From: a virus
Length of the DNA: 64,000 nt
IMG/VR virus record: IMGVR_UViG_3300037054_000044
Coordinates: 1 to 64,000 of that record
Strand: one strand, 5' to 3'
Position 1 is the first letter of the stretch. Every line of letters starts with the position of its first letter. Below the pieces are notes generated by a model. The model searched no databases and had not been told where the DNA came from. It was given only the letters and a program-made list of their open reading frames with translations. The position numbers and the translations under genes are program-made. Shown piece after piece: positions 1 to 7,478 of the stretch.

Positions 1-430
1 ATGGACCTTCTCCTAATGGAGAACTGGTACATCGGTGAGTTGTCTCCTCTGGAACTGTATGATTTCGGCGGCGGCAACGTTGTGGCCCCAGTGCCTGACG
101 TGAACACCACGAACGGTACGTACTTGACCTCGCATAAACTGTGAAAGCGACATGTGCGAGTAAAATTTCTTCTGATTGACTCGAACGCTGAGATGCCAAC
201 GAGGCGGAACCCGAAAGGGACCGTGAGAGACTAAGCGAAGAAACATCCGAAAGGATGATGCAATAGTCCGAACATTACGGGAACACAACCGTAAGAGTGC
301 AACAGAAATGACTGCACCACGCAATGCGTGTAACAAAATGATGTTTGCATACAACACTTGTTTCAATCTTGCAAACGCTGCGCCACGCGCTGGCTTATAT
401 ATCCAAAACGCAGCAGTTCCTACTATCTGA
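1..430 (+). CDS. C-terminal part of probable major capsid protein, split by a group I intron
   Basis: The reading frame enters from the window edge; ATG at 1 may be internal. Exon 1 (1-135) ends in ...NGTYLTSH and exon 2 (296-430) continues SATEMTAPRNA... to ...IQNAAVPTI and a TGA. Both junctions are in phase 0, so splicing gives 89 in-window residues. Unspliced, the frame stops at 142-144. Assignment as capsid is inference: the tail is acidic, then Asn/Ala-rich like many phage coat C-termini, and a co-chaperonin gene follows, as is common beside capsid genes. Another virion protein is possible. Confidence 0.55.
136..295 (+). ncRNA. Compact ORF-less group I intron (160 nt)
   Basis: P1 pairs exon end CTCGCAT (129-135) with GTGCGAG in the intron, placing a U-G wobble at the 5' splice site. 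Core elements follow in order: P3 CGCT/AGCG, a GCC/GGC stem, a CCC-GAAA-GGG hairpin, P7 GACTA/TAGTC, P8 CATCC-GAAA-GGATG between the P7 strands, and a P9 hairpin TTACGG/CCGTAA directly followed by the terminal G at 295. Splicing there restores one reading frame. No endonuclease lies inside; the nearest is at 628-1116. Core pairings were read by eye. Confidence 0.75.
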
Positions 431-506
431 TTGATTCTAAAGCACTTAGATAGTATTAGAAGTTCGATGACTTGGTGTAGAGACCTGTCATCCCTCAGTG
501 TAGTAC

Positions 507-535
507 TTGATGCTCTACACATCTTGTGCTATACT
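507..535 (+). promoter_or_regulatory. Sigma70-type promoter upstream of HEG and groES
   Basis: TTGATG (507-512), 17-nt spacer, TATACT (530-535). It lies about 90 nt before the endonuclease start, upstream of its two-hairpin leader, so transcripts would begin just before the leader. Confidence 0.6.
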
Positions 536-552
536 GTTGTAGTTAAGACATT

Positions 553-627
553 GCTGGATTTATAAACCAGCACTAGCGCGGCGGGTGCCTAGAACACTCG
601 CCGTGCGATCTTTCTAGGAGAATACAA
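553..627 (+). promoter_or_regulatory. Two-hairpin HEG leader A
   Basis: Hairpin 1 is GCTGG/CCAGC (553-571). Hairpin 2 is a GC-rich stem of about 12 bp (576-606). Then come TCTTTCTAGGAGA and the ATG. The distance from first stem base to ATG is 75 nt, as in leaders B and C. The stem sequence is unlike the other leaders, so the shape rather than the sequence is shared. Confidence 0.6.
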
Positions 628-1116
628 ATGCCGTACAAGAGCCAAGAAGACCGAAGGACAAACAGCAGGAAACGCTACGCTGAAGACCCAGAGTTTCGCC
701 GCAAGACACAAGAGGCGACAGCAGCATGGGAAGCAACACTACCAACAGGTAAATGGTACACACCTGAGTATGGGCGTAGGAAGCAACTGGAACGACGCCA
801 CAAGATGACACCTGAGCAATATGACACTCAGTTGAAAGAGCAAGGTGACCACTGTGCTCTTTGCCCAGCAAGGCAGGGAGATGACAAGCGCCGTATGGCG
901 GTGGACCATGATCACGAATGCTGTGACAAAGAATTAACCTGTGGCAATTGCAACCGTGGAATACTCTGTGCAGACTGCAACCGCATGGTGGGATTCTTAG
1001 AACAAGTACTGAAAGACACCAGAGGAGAACTCAAACCTTTGTGGAATACGTGGACAGCCCGTGCAATGGACTACCTAGCGTATTGGCGTAGTTTTAGACT
1101 CGGACCAAACGCTTAG
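628..1116 (+). CDS. Endonuclease VII-like HNH homing endonuclease
   Basis: The 162-residue product has a basic N-terminus and a C-terminal zinc-bound HNH module of the endonuclease VII type: HCALC near residues 72-76, VDHDHECC, then CGNCNRGILCADCN. This family cuts DNA and in phages is usually a homing endonuclease. It sits free-standing about 200 nt after a gene carrying an ORF-less intron, so it could cut that intron's target site (inference). The SD is CTAGGAG. A promoter and structured leader lie upstream and a terminator lies downstream, so this is an independent transcription unit. Confidence 0.85.
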   Translation: MPYKSQEDRRTNSRKRYAEDPEFRRKTQEATAAWEATLPTGKWYTPEYGRRKQLERRHKMTPEQYDTQLKEQGDHCALCPARQGDDKRRMAVDHDHECCDKELTCGNCNRGILCADCNRMVGFLEQVLKDTRGELKPLWNTWTARAMDYLAYWRSFRLGPNA

Positions 1117-1134
1117 ACAACTCGATTTTAACCC

Positions 1135-1173
1135 AAGGCATTGCTCTTAACTGAGCAGTGCCTTTTGTTTTTA
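1135..1173 (+). terminator. Rho-independent terminator after HEG
   Basis: The stem AAGGCAxTGCTC/GAGCAxTGCCTT has a 6-nt loop and runs into TTTTGTTTTT. It ends the endonuclease transcript. The next 125 nt before groES hold a CAGCCC/GGGCTG hairpin but no clear promoter. Confidence 0.75.
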
Positions 1174-1298
1174 CATGATCTTCGTCTCGCCTAGTTTGCG
1201 CTAGAGCGAGCGATTTCCTTGGCCCCCAGCCCTTTCGCGCAAACGGACGGGGCTGTTGAGCCGGGGAGTAACTAAACTAAGACTCAGGAGAACTCAGA

Positions 1299-1910
1299 AT
1301 GACACTCAGAGGTGGAGACCAACTCGCAGCAGGCGCTCGCACGGCCCAATTCTCAGCAGGTGGCAGTGCGGTGAACGATGCAATCGAATTGAAGAACGTA
1401 GCACCAGAAGTAGAGGAACTAGGCAGCGGAATCACGGTGATTGATCGCCGCTCGCGGTTCGACTCAGAACCAGTGAAGAAGGCAGAGCCTAAGTTTCCAG
1501 AGAAGGAATACGGAGCGTTTCAACCCATACTTGACCGTGTGCTAGTCAAACGTGTGGCAGAAGACAAGAACATGGAGCAGTTGGAAGATGGCTCTATGCG
1601 TGACAAACGCACCGGGTTCATCATACCAGCGAAGTACAGACAACATTCAAACGTGGGGGTAGTCCTAGCGGTTGGTGACTTCGTAGTCATGGGTGGAGTC
1701 AAGACTCCCCTATCGGACATCATCAAGCCAGGGGACAGGGTTCTGTTTGGAGAATACAATGCCGAGAAGCTGAAGATTCCTGATGCACAAGTCCAAGCGA
1801 TGTGCGATGCGATTGGCGTAGAGTTCGAAGCCAGCGAAGACTTGGACGTAGTTAGAGTGCAGGACATCCGTGGTGTTTACAAACCAGTGGAGGTCACCAA
1901 TTATGTCTAA
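1299..1910 (+). CDS. GroES-like co-chaperonin with long N-terminal extension
   Basis: Residues about 75-200 follow the GroES/Hsp10 fold: FQPILDRVLVKRV, a mobile-loop region ending TGFIIPAKYRQ, VGVVLAVGD, IIKPGDRVLFGEYN, and a closing DVVRVQDIRGVYK. GroES caps the GroEL folding chamber. Phage versions (T4 gp31) help fold the coat protein, which fits the capsid-like gene just upstream. The protein is 203 residues against about 100 for GroES, with an unrecognised 70-residue N-terminus. The FII in the loop could replace the GroEL-binding IVL tripeptide. Start ATG follows GGAGAACTCAGA. Confidence 0.85.
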   Translation: MTLRGGDQLAAGARTAQFSAGGSAVNDAIELKNVAPEVEELGSGITVIDRRSRFDSEPVKKAEPKFPEKEYGAFQPILDRVLVKRVAEDKNMEQLEDGSMRDKRTGFIIPAKYRQHSNVGVVLAVGDFVVMGGVKTPLSDIIKPGDRVLFGEYNAEKLKIPDAQVQAMCDAIGVEFEASEDLDVVRVQDIRGVYKPVEVTNYV

Positions 1911-2202
1911 CCTAATCATTGACGCAAATGATTCTCCGATCCAGCCAGCGTTCGATCCATACTGGGATAAGCCGATGTCTAGGCGTGAGGCTCATAAGTT
2001 ATTCATGAGACTAGCAGCAAATGACAACGAACTGATGGGTATGGCAGACACTGCAGCCTTATTGCTTAATTTCATCTTGGAGAAGAAGCTAGTTATCGTG
2101 GATCGCAAAGAGGTTGACGATTACGTTGAACTGAAGAAATCACAGATGGCGGCCCAGCGCGAGCAAATGAAGAAGGACTCAGATGTCCAGCCCAACGGAT
2201 AG
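1903..2202 (+). CDS. Hypothetical protein (99 aa)
   Basis: Not recognised. The start at 1903 is preferred because GTGGAGG lies 9 nt upstream and the ATG overlaps the groES stop. The product is acidic and helical, with a middle MADTAALLLNFILEKK and a charged, coiled-coil-like end. The tight overlaps with groES and with the next gene suggest one operon. Confidence 0.7.
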   Translation: MSNLIIDANDSPIQPAFDPYWDKPMSRREAHKLFMRLAANDNELMGMADTAALLLNFILEKKLVIVDRKEVDDYVELKKSQMAAQREQMKKDSDVQPNG

Positions 2203-2917
2203 TTACAAGCAGTATCAATGCCCCGAATGGTTCCAAGAAGAACTCACACGTATTGGCGGGACTAATCGCTATGATACTCCCAACTTTATTGTGCGTTGGG
2301 GAATGGGCGGTGAACCTGAATGCGTGTATCGCGCAGGCGGTGACTGGAGCGTTGAAGGGCAGCCTAACTATCGAGGTTATAGAGACCTTCTGATAGGAGG
2401 TGGCACACCGTCGTGGATGCTGATGCAATGGCAAGACGCCATAGCGTACGGCACACCAGAGTCCTACTACGTAGGGAACTGGGACGAGGATACTTCTTTG
2501 CAGACGTTAGGGGAATATCCGTACTCAGGAAAGTACACGCTGCTGTACAACATGTGCTGGCGTGACATGCAGAATGGCAAGATGCGTATCGAGGCAATGC
2601 CCCTGAACTCCTTTGTTCTGGACACTATAGTACCCATCATAATGCAGTCCAAGGAAATCTCCTATGAGAAAACCATGGCGGCACTGAAGGAACAAAAAGA
2701 CAAGGACGATGCAGCAGACTTGGCTATGATCGAGGACGTGATGCGAGACGCTAAGATGGCTTTCAAAGGTCCAGTGTCGTACGCACGGCAAGGGTGTCGC
2801 ACTAGCATTATCGACCGCAAGGTTGAAGCCATGACTCGGAACTGGAATAAAATGGTAACCAATGCGCGGTCCTTAGGGAGAGGGCTTAGCGCACACTCAG
2901 CAAATCCCACAGTTTAG
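2183..2917 (+). CDS. Hypothetical protein (244 aa)
   Basis: Function not recognised. The N-terminal half is rich in aromatic residues and Gly (for example FIVRWGMGG and YRAGGDWS). The C-terminal half is charged and helical. It overlaps the previous gene by 20 nt. Its place in the head gene region makes a morphogenesis or virion role possible, but no motif supports that. Confidence 0.75.
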   Translation: MSSPTDSYKQYQCPEWFQEELTRIGGTNRYDTPNFIVRWGMGGEPECVYRAGGDWSVEGQPNYRGYRDLLIGGGTPSWMLMQWQDAIAYGTPESYYVGNWDEDTSLQTLGEYPYSGKYTLLYNMCWRDMQNGKMRIEAMPLNSFVLDTIVPIIMQSKEISYEKTMAALKEQKDKDDAADLAMIEDVMRDAKMAFKGPVSYARQGCRTSIIDRKVEAMTRNWNKMVTNARSLGRGLSAHSANPTV

Positions 2918-2961
2918 GCTCAGAAAACTCAGAACGGCGCACAGCGCCAGAAGGACTCAAA

Positions 2962-3795
2962 ATGGACGCAACATGCAGTTCACCCACAACCCGTGGCGAT
3001 CTCAGCGCGGCGATGACTAAGGCAAACAACATCGACTGGAACTTCTCAACAGCAGATTATATGTTGAGCCGACCAGCAGATTTTTTTGTGTACTTATTCA
3101 ACATTGCAAAGCTGGAATACAAAGTTTCTCGTCTGCCCATCATCAAAGAGATGACCATCCCTGCTCGTAAAGAGGGAGAGAAGTATGCTCGCGTTACCAA
3201 GTTGCCATCTCCTTTCAAAATGCCTAAGGGCAATGTAGACTCCAATGACATTGACATCGTTATCCTCGACGGACGGCGCATGGCGATGGACATTGTTAAT
3301 CCAGATAACCTATCCTTAGATCAGGATGCTGTCATCACAGGTTCTTTCTCTGTGGGACAGAACATGGGTAATCTAGGCGTGTTCTGGTCCTTGAATGAGG
3401 AACCAACCGAGGCTGAGTTGGCTGCAGCAACGCGGCGCATGGAAAAGCATTATCGCAGTCTATTGACAGATGCGCGTTCGCTAGAGACATCAAACCCACA
3501 GGCTTTGCCTGCGGTGCTTACACCAACACTGCATGCGGCAGCGGATTACTTCCACGAGACGTTCAACTGGCACAAGAAAGAAGTGCACTTGGAGAACTGC
3601 CCACGTTGCGGTTCACCAGCGCGTGTCGGAGCACCTTTCCATCCGATGGAAGGCGGCGGTCTGTGTATTGGAGATTGGGATGCAGCCATCAAGTCTGGAG
3701 TCCGCAGTCGCGCACAGGCTTACGAAGCAACAGAAGACGAGCGGTATGCACCAAAACAACCAAAGGCAACTAAAAGTTTGCCTATGGAAGAGTAA
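2962..3795 (+). CDS. Hypothetical protein with zinc ribbon (277 aa)
   Basis: Not recognised as a family. A CPRCG knuckle near residue 214 is followed about 18 residues later by a Cys (GGGLCIGDWD), suggesting incomplete or unusual zinc binding. The N-terminus reads NIDWNFSTADYMLSRPADFFVY. The start is supported by AGAAGGACTCAAAATG, a variant of this genome's recurrent ACTCAG ribosome site. Confidence 0.7.
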   Translation: MDATCSSPTTRGDLSAAMTKANNIDWNFSTADYMLSRPADFFVYLFNIAKLEYKVSRLPIIKEMTIPARKEGEKYARVTKLPSPFKMPKGNVDSNDIDIVILDGRRMAMDIVNPDNLSLDQDAVITGSFSVGQNMGNLGVFWSLNEEPTEAELAAATRRMEKHYRSLLTDARSLETSNPQALPAVLTPTLHAAADYFHETFNWHKKEVHLENCPRCGSPARVGAPFHPMEGGGLCIGDWDAAIKSGVRSRAQAYEATEDERYAPKQPKATKSLPMEE

Positions 3796-4066
3796 TGCCA
3801 AAGTCGCGGCCAACAGGTGGATAATAGTGTTGACCATCCCAGACCTGTCTTGGGTTAACACAGCCGCGCACATTTTAGCAACACGATCTTGGCAAACAAA
3901 AGAGCCTACCTTGCGTAGCTGTTCTGAGTCCAGTGAATTTGTGGGCTTTTAAGTTTGCCATGTAATTTCAGCACTTACGACCTTAGGGGGAAGTGTGAAC
4001 TAGTAACGCAGTGATCTGAGTCCACGGCGCAACTTTGTTCCGCTTCCCCCTATGCTTATTTTGTAC
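3796..4066 (+). other. Noncoding region with two large stems
   Basis: No credible gene. One stem, GTGTTGACC/GGTTAACAC (about 3829-3863), has one wobble pair. A much longer one (3983-4053) has TAGGGGGAAG/CTTCCCCCTA extended by TG/CG and GAAC/GTTC across a single bulged base, about 16 bp around a 35-nt loop. TATGCTTATTTTG follows, so it could act as a terminator; it could also be a structured RNA. Confidence 0.5.
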
Positions 4067-4141
4067 CTGCTCGGTTCATTACCAAGCAGCGCGGGATCGA
4101 CTCGTAATCGGTCCCGCAAATCCTTTACGAGGGGAACTACC
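4067..4141 (+). promoter_or_regulatory. Two-hairpin HEG leader B
   Basis: Hairpin 1 is CTGCTxGGT/ACCxAGCAG (4067-4089). Hairpin 2 is GCGGGATCGA/TCGGTCCCGC (4091-4117). Then come TCCTTTACGAGGGGAACTACC and ATG. The span is 75 nt from first stem base to start codon. CCTTT could pair with the GAGGGG ribosome site. Confidence 0.6.
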
Positions 4142-4726
4142 ATGAGACGATTAGATGGAAAACCAGCAAGTTATAAATACAGAAATTTGACTGGAAATAC
4201 TTTTGGAAAACTGACCGCACTTTATACTCTTACTAGAGAGGTAGGAGAGCGTAGGTTTTGGATGTGCCGATGTGAGTGTGGAGTAGAAAAACTAATAAAA
4301 GCGCACAACCTTACCAGTGGAGAAACCAATAGTTGTGGATGTGCAAAGTTAGCATCATCCAGAGCCAATATAGGAATTGCCCACTCAAAGGCTGTGAAGG
4401 AAGGCTCTGCATTTCGTCACTTGTTAGCAATGTACAAGAACAATGCAAAGACTAGAGGTTTTATTTGGGAACTGACAGCAGAAAAGTTCAAAGAGTTGAC
4501 TTCTTCTCCATGCTATTACACAGGAACAGTTCCTAGCAGCATTGTTAAGGCACAATCGGGAGAGGTGTATACGTACAACGGGATAGACCGTTTGGACAAC
4601 ACCAAAGGTTATACCTTAGAGAACTCTGTTGCATGCTGTGGAGAAGTAAACATGATGAAGAAAGCGCTTTCTAAAGAGAACTTCATCGAGTTGTGCAGAA
4701 AGATTACAGAGAGGTTTTCAAAATGA
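4142..4726 (+). CDS. HNH-type homing endonuclease
   Basis: The 194-residue product has an N-terminal zinc-knuckle domain (MCRCECG...TNSCGCAK) typical of phage HEG DNA-binding modules. A C-terminal nuclease-like part has YNGIDRLDNTKGYTLEN followed by CCGEVNMMK, matching the (D)R-N-GY-N-CC-CN pattern of this HEG group. Its relative at 61900-62436 has the same layout. The stop overlaps the ATG of the adaptor-like gene, so that gene can be read by re-initiation. Confidence 0.75.
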   Translation: MRRLDGKPASYKYRNLTGNTFGKLTALYTLTREVGERRFWMCRCECGVEKLIKAHNLTSGETNSCGCAKLASSRANIGIAHSKAVKEGSAFRHLLAMYKNNAKTRGFIWELTAEKFKELTSSPCYYTGTVPSSIVKAQSGEVYTYNGIDRLDNTKGYTLENSVACCGEVNMMKKALSKENFIELCRKITERFSK

Positions 4727-5577
4727 GTTCTCCAACTATTAATTTACCACAAGCGAGTGGTTCTACGTCCCTTGCTACCATTGCAAATTTGGCACGTAGC
4801 CTTGTCAATGACACGCAAGCAGGTTTGACAAACACTCCCGGAGAAGGCCAGATACTCGTGAACAATCCCGCCGTTGCTCCGTTCATGCAGCCTTTTTTGA
4901 ATTCAGCAATTAGAAAACTATACCGAATGCTGAGAAACGTCGGTGAGCCTGTTTTGATAAAAGACAACATTATACTCACTGGACTTCCGATTATCAACAG
5001 CCCGACGCAGGGACTTGGAGCGGTGGACCCTGCTGTGCAAACTGTACTGTCAACGTCTGGGTACTTCGACGGCACGCAGTTGTGGCCCAACTTCCAACTG
5101 CCAGGGGATATGTTGTACCCCACATCCTTGTGGGAGCGCCAAACTGGAAGCAATGATGTTTTCCATAGGATGGATGCACCGTCCGGTGGCTTGCCTAGCG
5201 CTATGCAAGGTCCGTTTCTAAAACAATGGGAATGGCGCAACAACAACCTGAACTTCCGTGGAGCCACGCAGAACGTGGACATTCGCATGAGGTACTATTG
5301 TGCATTGCCACAGTTCTTCAGTCAAACATTGGATTTCGACTCTACGTATGTGCCTGTATTAGATTGTACGGACTTCTTGGCTTTTGAAGTTGCTGTTTTA
5401 TATGCGTCCATGCTTGGCTCTCCGGGCTTGGCAGCACTACAAGCATCAGTTGCTGATCACATGTTCCAACTCAAAAATGCGAACATTAGGAGAATGCAGC
5501 ACGAGGATTTTGCACGCATTCCCTTTGGAAATAGTGACGGAGATTTGAACAACGAGTTTTCGTTCCTGTCGTGGTAA
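4723..5577 (+). CDS. Probable virion adaptor (head-to-tail) protein
   Basis: The 284-residue product contains a helical stretch (PFLNSAIRKLYRMLRNVGEP) followed by beta-rich segments. It sits between head genes and fibres, where a T7 gp11-like adaptor or neck protein is expected. That role is positional inference; no diagnostic motif was recognised. The ATG at 4723 overlaps the endonuclease stop and has AGAGAGG upstream. Confidence 0.5.
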   Translation: MSSPTINLPQASGSTSLATIANLARSLVNDTQAGLTNTPGEGQILVNNPAVAPFMQPFLNSAIRKLYRMLRNVGEPVLIKDNIILTGLPIINSPTQGLGAVDPAVQTVLSTSGYFDGTQLWPNFQLPGDMLYPTSLWERQTGSNDVFHRMDAPSGGLPSAMQGPFLKQWEWRNNNLNFRGATQNVDIRMRYYCALPQFFSQTLDFDSTYVPVLDCTDFLAFEVAVLYASMLGSPGLAALQASVADHMFQLKNANIRRMQHEDFARIPFGNSDGDLNNEFSFLSW

Positions 5578-5586
5578 AGGAGTCCC

Positions 5587-5694
5587 ATGGGTGTACCTAT
5601 GTGGGTTCGCAAATGTCCGGTCTGTGGTAAAGAGTTACGCAAGTCAAGTTTAGCCGAAGCGCTGAAATGTGCGTGTGGCTGGTTATGGGGATAG
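5587..5694 (+). CDS. Small zinc-ribbon protein (35 aa)
   Basis: The product has CPVCG and CACGW, a C-X2-C / C-X-C pair that fits a minimal zinc ribbon. AAAGGAG precedes the ATG, and the gene sits 9 nt after the adaptor-like gene and 3 nt before the fibre gene. Function unknown. Confidence 0.6.
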   Translation: MGVPMWVRKCPVCGKELRKSSLAEALKCACGWLWG

Positions 5695-5697
5695 AAA

Positions 5698-6486
5698 ATG
5701 TCAAACTACTTTAGAACAGACGGGTGGGTCAAGAGTTCGTTAGGACCAGCGATCCCCGGTGCCCAAATCTTTGTATGTACGCAACCAGCGAATATAGCTT
5801 CAGTGCCGCCCTCTCCTCTGGCTATGATTTTCTCCGATCCCAACGGACTTGTGCCGATCACGCAGCCCATCATAACGGATGGCTTCGGTCACTACGACTT
5901 CTACACAACGCCTGGGGTTTATACGGTCGTTGTGGCTCTAGGTGGGATCGTACAGCAGGTGTACCCAGACCAATCCGTAGGCGGATTCGGTAGCGGTGGG
6001 TCACTTATTCTGCAAGCAAACGGAGTCTCCGTTGCAGACCAGCTACTACTGAACTTGGTAGGTGCAGGGTCCGTGTCCGTGGCGGATGCTGGAGCAGGAA
6101 CCGTTGTCATAACGGGCGCTACAACCTCTCGTGTCGCAGCCATATGCTATGTCATCGACGGGGGCGGTTCTCTGCCAAGTACAGGGTTAAAAGGACAACT
6201 CAATATACCCGTAGCCTGCACAATTACAGGTTGGGTCATAACCGCAGATGTCAGTGGTTCTGCAGTGGTGGACGTTCTGCGCTCTACCTACGCTGCGTTC
6301 CCAACTACCGTCTCTATCGCAGGTACGGACAAGCCTACATTGGTGACCGCCCAGAGCAACGAAGATTTGACATTGACAGGCTGGGGTTCCGCAGCAATCC
6401 ACGCAGGGGACCAGATTCAGTTTAATCTGATCTCGGCCACATCAGTTTCAAGGTTGAACATCACCCTAAACGTAACTATTCCGTAA
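5698..6486 (+). CDS. Tail fibre-like protein
   Basis: The 262-residue protein has an N-terminal beta-sandwich-like module (GAQIFVCTQPAN, PLAMIFSDPNGL, ITDGFGHYDFYTTPG) typical of phage fibre attachment domains, then Gly/Ala/Val/Thr-rich beta repeats. It probably forms part of the host-contact structures. The start follows a GGGGATAGAAA stretch. Confidence 0.6.
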   Translation: MSNYFRTDGWVKSSLGPAIPGAQIFVCTQPANIASVPPSPLAMIFSDPNGLVPITQPIITDGFGHYDFYTTPGVYTVVVALGGIVQQVYPDQSVGGFGSGGSLILQANGVSVADQLLLNLVGAGSVSVADAGAGTVVITGATTSRVAAICYVIDGGGSLPSTGLKGQLNIPVACTITGWVITADVSGSAVVDVLRSTYAAFPTTVSIAGTDKPTLVTAQSNEDLTLTGWGSAAIHAGDQIQFNLISATSVSRLNITLNVTIP

Positions 6487-6502
6487 CACTAAGTGAGCAA
6501 CT

Positions 6503-7168
6503 ATGAGCTATCAAGCCCTGTCAAATTTCGGAGTTAGCGCCACGCAGGTGAGTAAAATAATCTCTCCGCAGAACCCTCATGATCTATTGGTGTTCCTGAC
6601 AAATAACTTGCTGGCAGTTGCTCCCGGTGGTTGGAGTGGTTCCGGTGGGTACTTCCAATTCGACAATTCAGGCAATGCTCTTACTTCCGTCACAACTTCT
6701 GGCAACAGTGGGTCTACAACAAACTGGGTCAATGTGTTCGCCAGTTTTACGACCAACGGTTCGCCCGTCGAAGTGCAAAATCAGGGTATTAGTAGCGGTT
6801 CCTGGAGTAGCGGCACTACGCTAAGCGCTCTGTTTAGTTCTAACGTTGCAGCAGGAGACGCTATTTTCGTCACTGTGCAAGCCACTACTGGTGGAAATGA
6901 CACAACGCCTCCAACTATAACAGATTCGAATGGAAACATCTACATCACAGTAGGAATTGCTACGTTTGATTCCATAAGCAACTTCAATTCAGGCGCTTGG
7001 TTATTCATGGCGCAAAACAATGCAACAGGCCCTGTTACGGTCCATGTAACTACCCACGCTTTTATGAGCAGCGGCAATATGCTCATGTCCGATTGGAGTG
7101 GGGTGACTGGCGTAACTGTCCCTTTCAGTGGGGTTGGAGCAGCGGTGCCTCTGCTGTTTGGGTTTTAA
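6503..7168 (+). CDS. Virion surface or adhesin-like protein
   Basis: The 221-residue protein is rich in Ser, Gly, Thr and Asn with few charges, typical of extracellular beta-structure (for example SGSWSSGTTLSALFSSN and TDSNGNIYITVG). It lies between a fibre gene and a membrane protein gene. Family not recognised. Confidence 0.55.
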   Translation: MSYQALSNFGVSATQVSKIISPQNPHDLLVFLTNNLLAVAPGGWSGSGGYFQFDNSGNALTSVTTSGNSGSTTNWVNVFASFTTNGSPVEVQNQGISSGSWSSGTTLSALFSSNVAAGDAIFVTVQATTGGNDTTPPTITDSNGNIYITVGIATFDSISNFNSGAWLFMAQNNATGPVTVHVTTHAFMSSGNMLMSDWSGVTGVTVPFSGVGAAVPLLFGF

Positions 7169-7179
7169 GGAGACTCAGT

Positions 7180-7476
7180 ATGATGGAAAAAGTATGGTCG
7201 TGGCTTGGCCGTGCGTTTAGCGACGAGCACGGACCCAGTTCCTCACGCATCATCAGCGCGTGGCTGAGCGTATCCTCCATGGCATTGATCTGGTGGGTAG
7301 CGCGTCATGCCATGGGTGAACCCGTGGAAAAGTTACAGGTATGGGTTGGAGGTATGCCGCTAATCATAGGAGCATTGGCAACCTTTGCAGTATCCCCGTA
7401 CGGTGTCATGAAATTCACCAGTATGTTCCAGAAGGCTGGCGATAAGGTTGCCGAACACGAGGAGCATAAGGACTAG
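7180..7476 (+). CDS. Small two-helix membrane protein (98 aa)
   Basis: Two hydrophobic segments are visible: ISAWLSVSSMALIWWVA and VGGMPLIIGALATFAVS. A charged C-terminus (DKVAEHEEHKD) follows. The topology fits a class II holin, but the location ahead of glycosyltransferases is unusual for lysis genes, so other membrane roles remain open. The ribosome site is AAGGAGACTCAGT directly before ATG. Confidence 0.55.
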   Translation: MMEKVWSWLGRAFSDEHGPSSSRIISAWLSVSSMALIWWVARHAMGEPVEKLQVWVGGMPLIIGALATFAVSPYGVMKFTSMFQKAGDKVAEHEEHKD

Positions 7477-7478
7477 CA

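Noticed and set aside
13-522. 169-residue ORF on the - strand
   Set aside because: Lies antisense across the capsid exons, the intron and a promoter; no ribosome site and no sensible domain.
3533-3952. 139-residue + strand frame reaching into the gap after 3795
   Set aside because: It overlaps the zinc-ribbon gene out of frame, has no ribosome site and its product is compositionally random.
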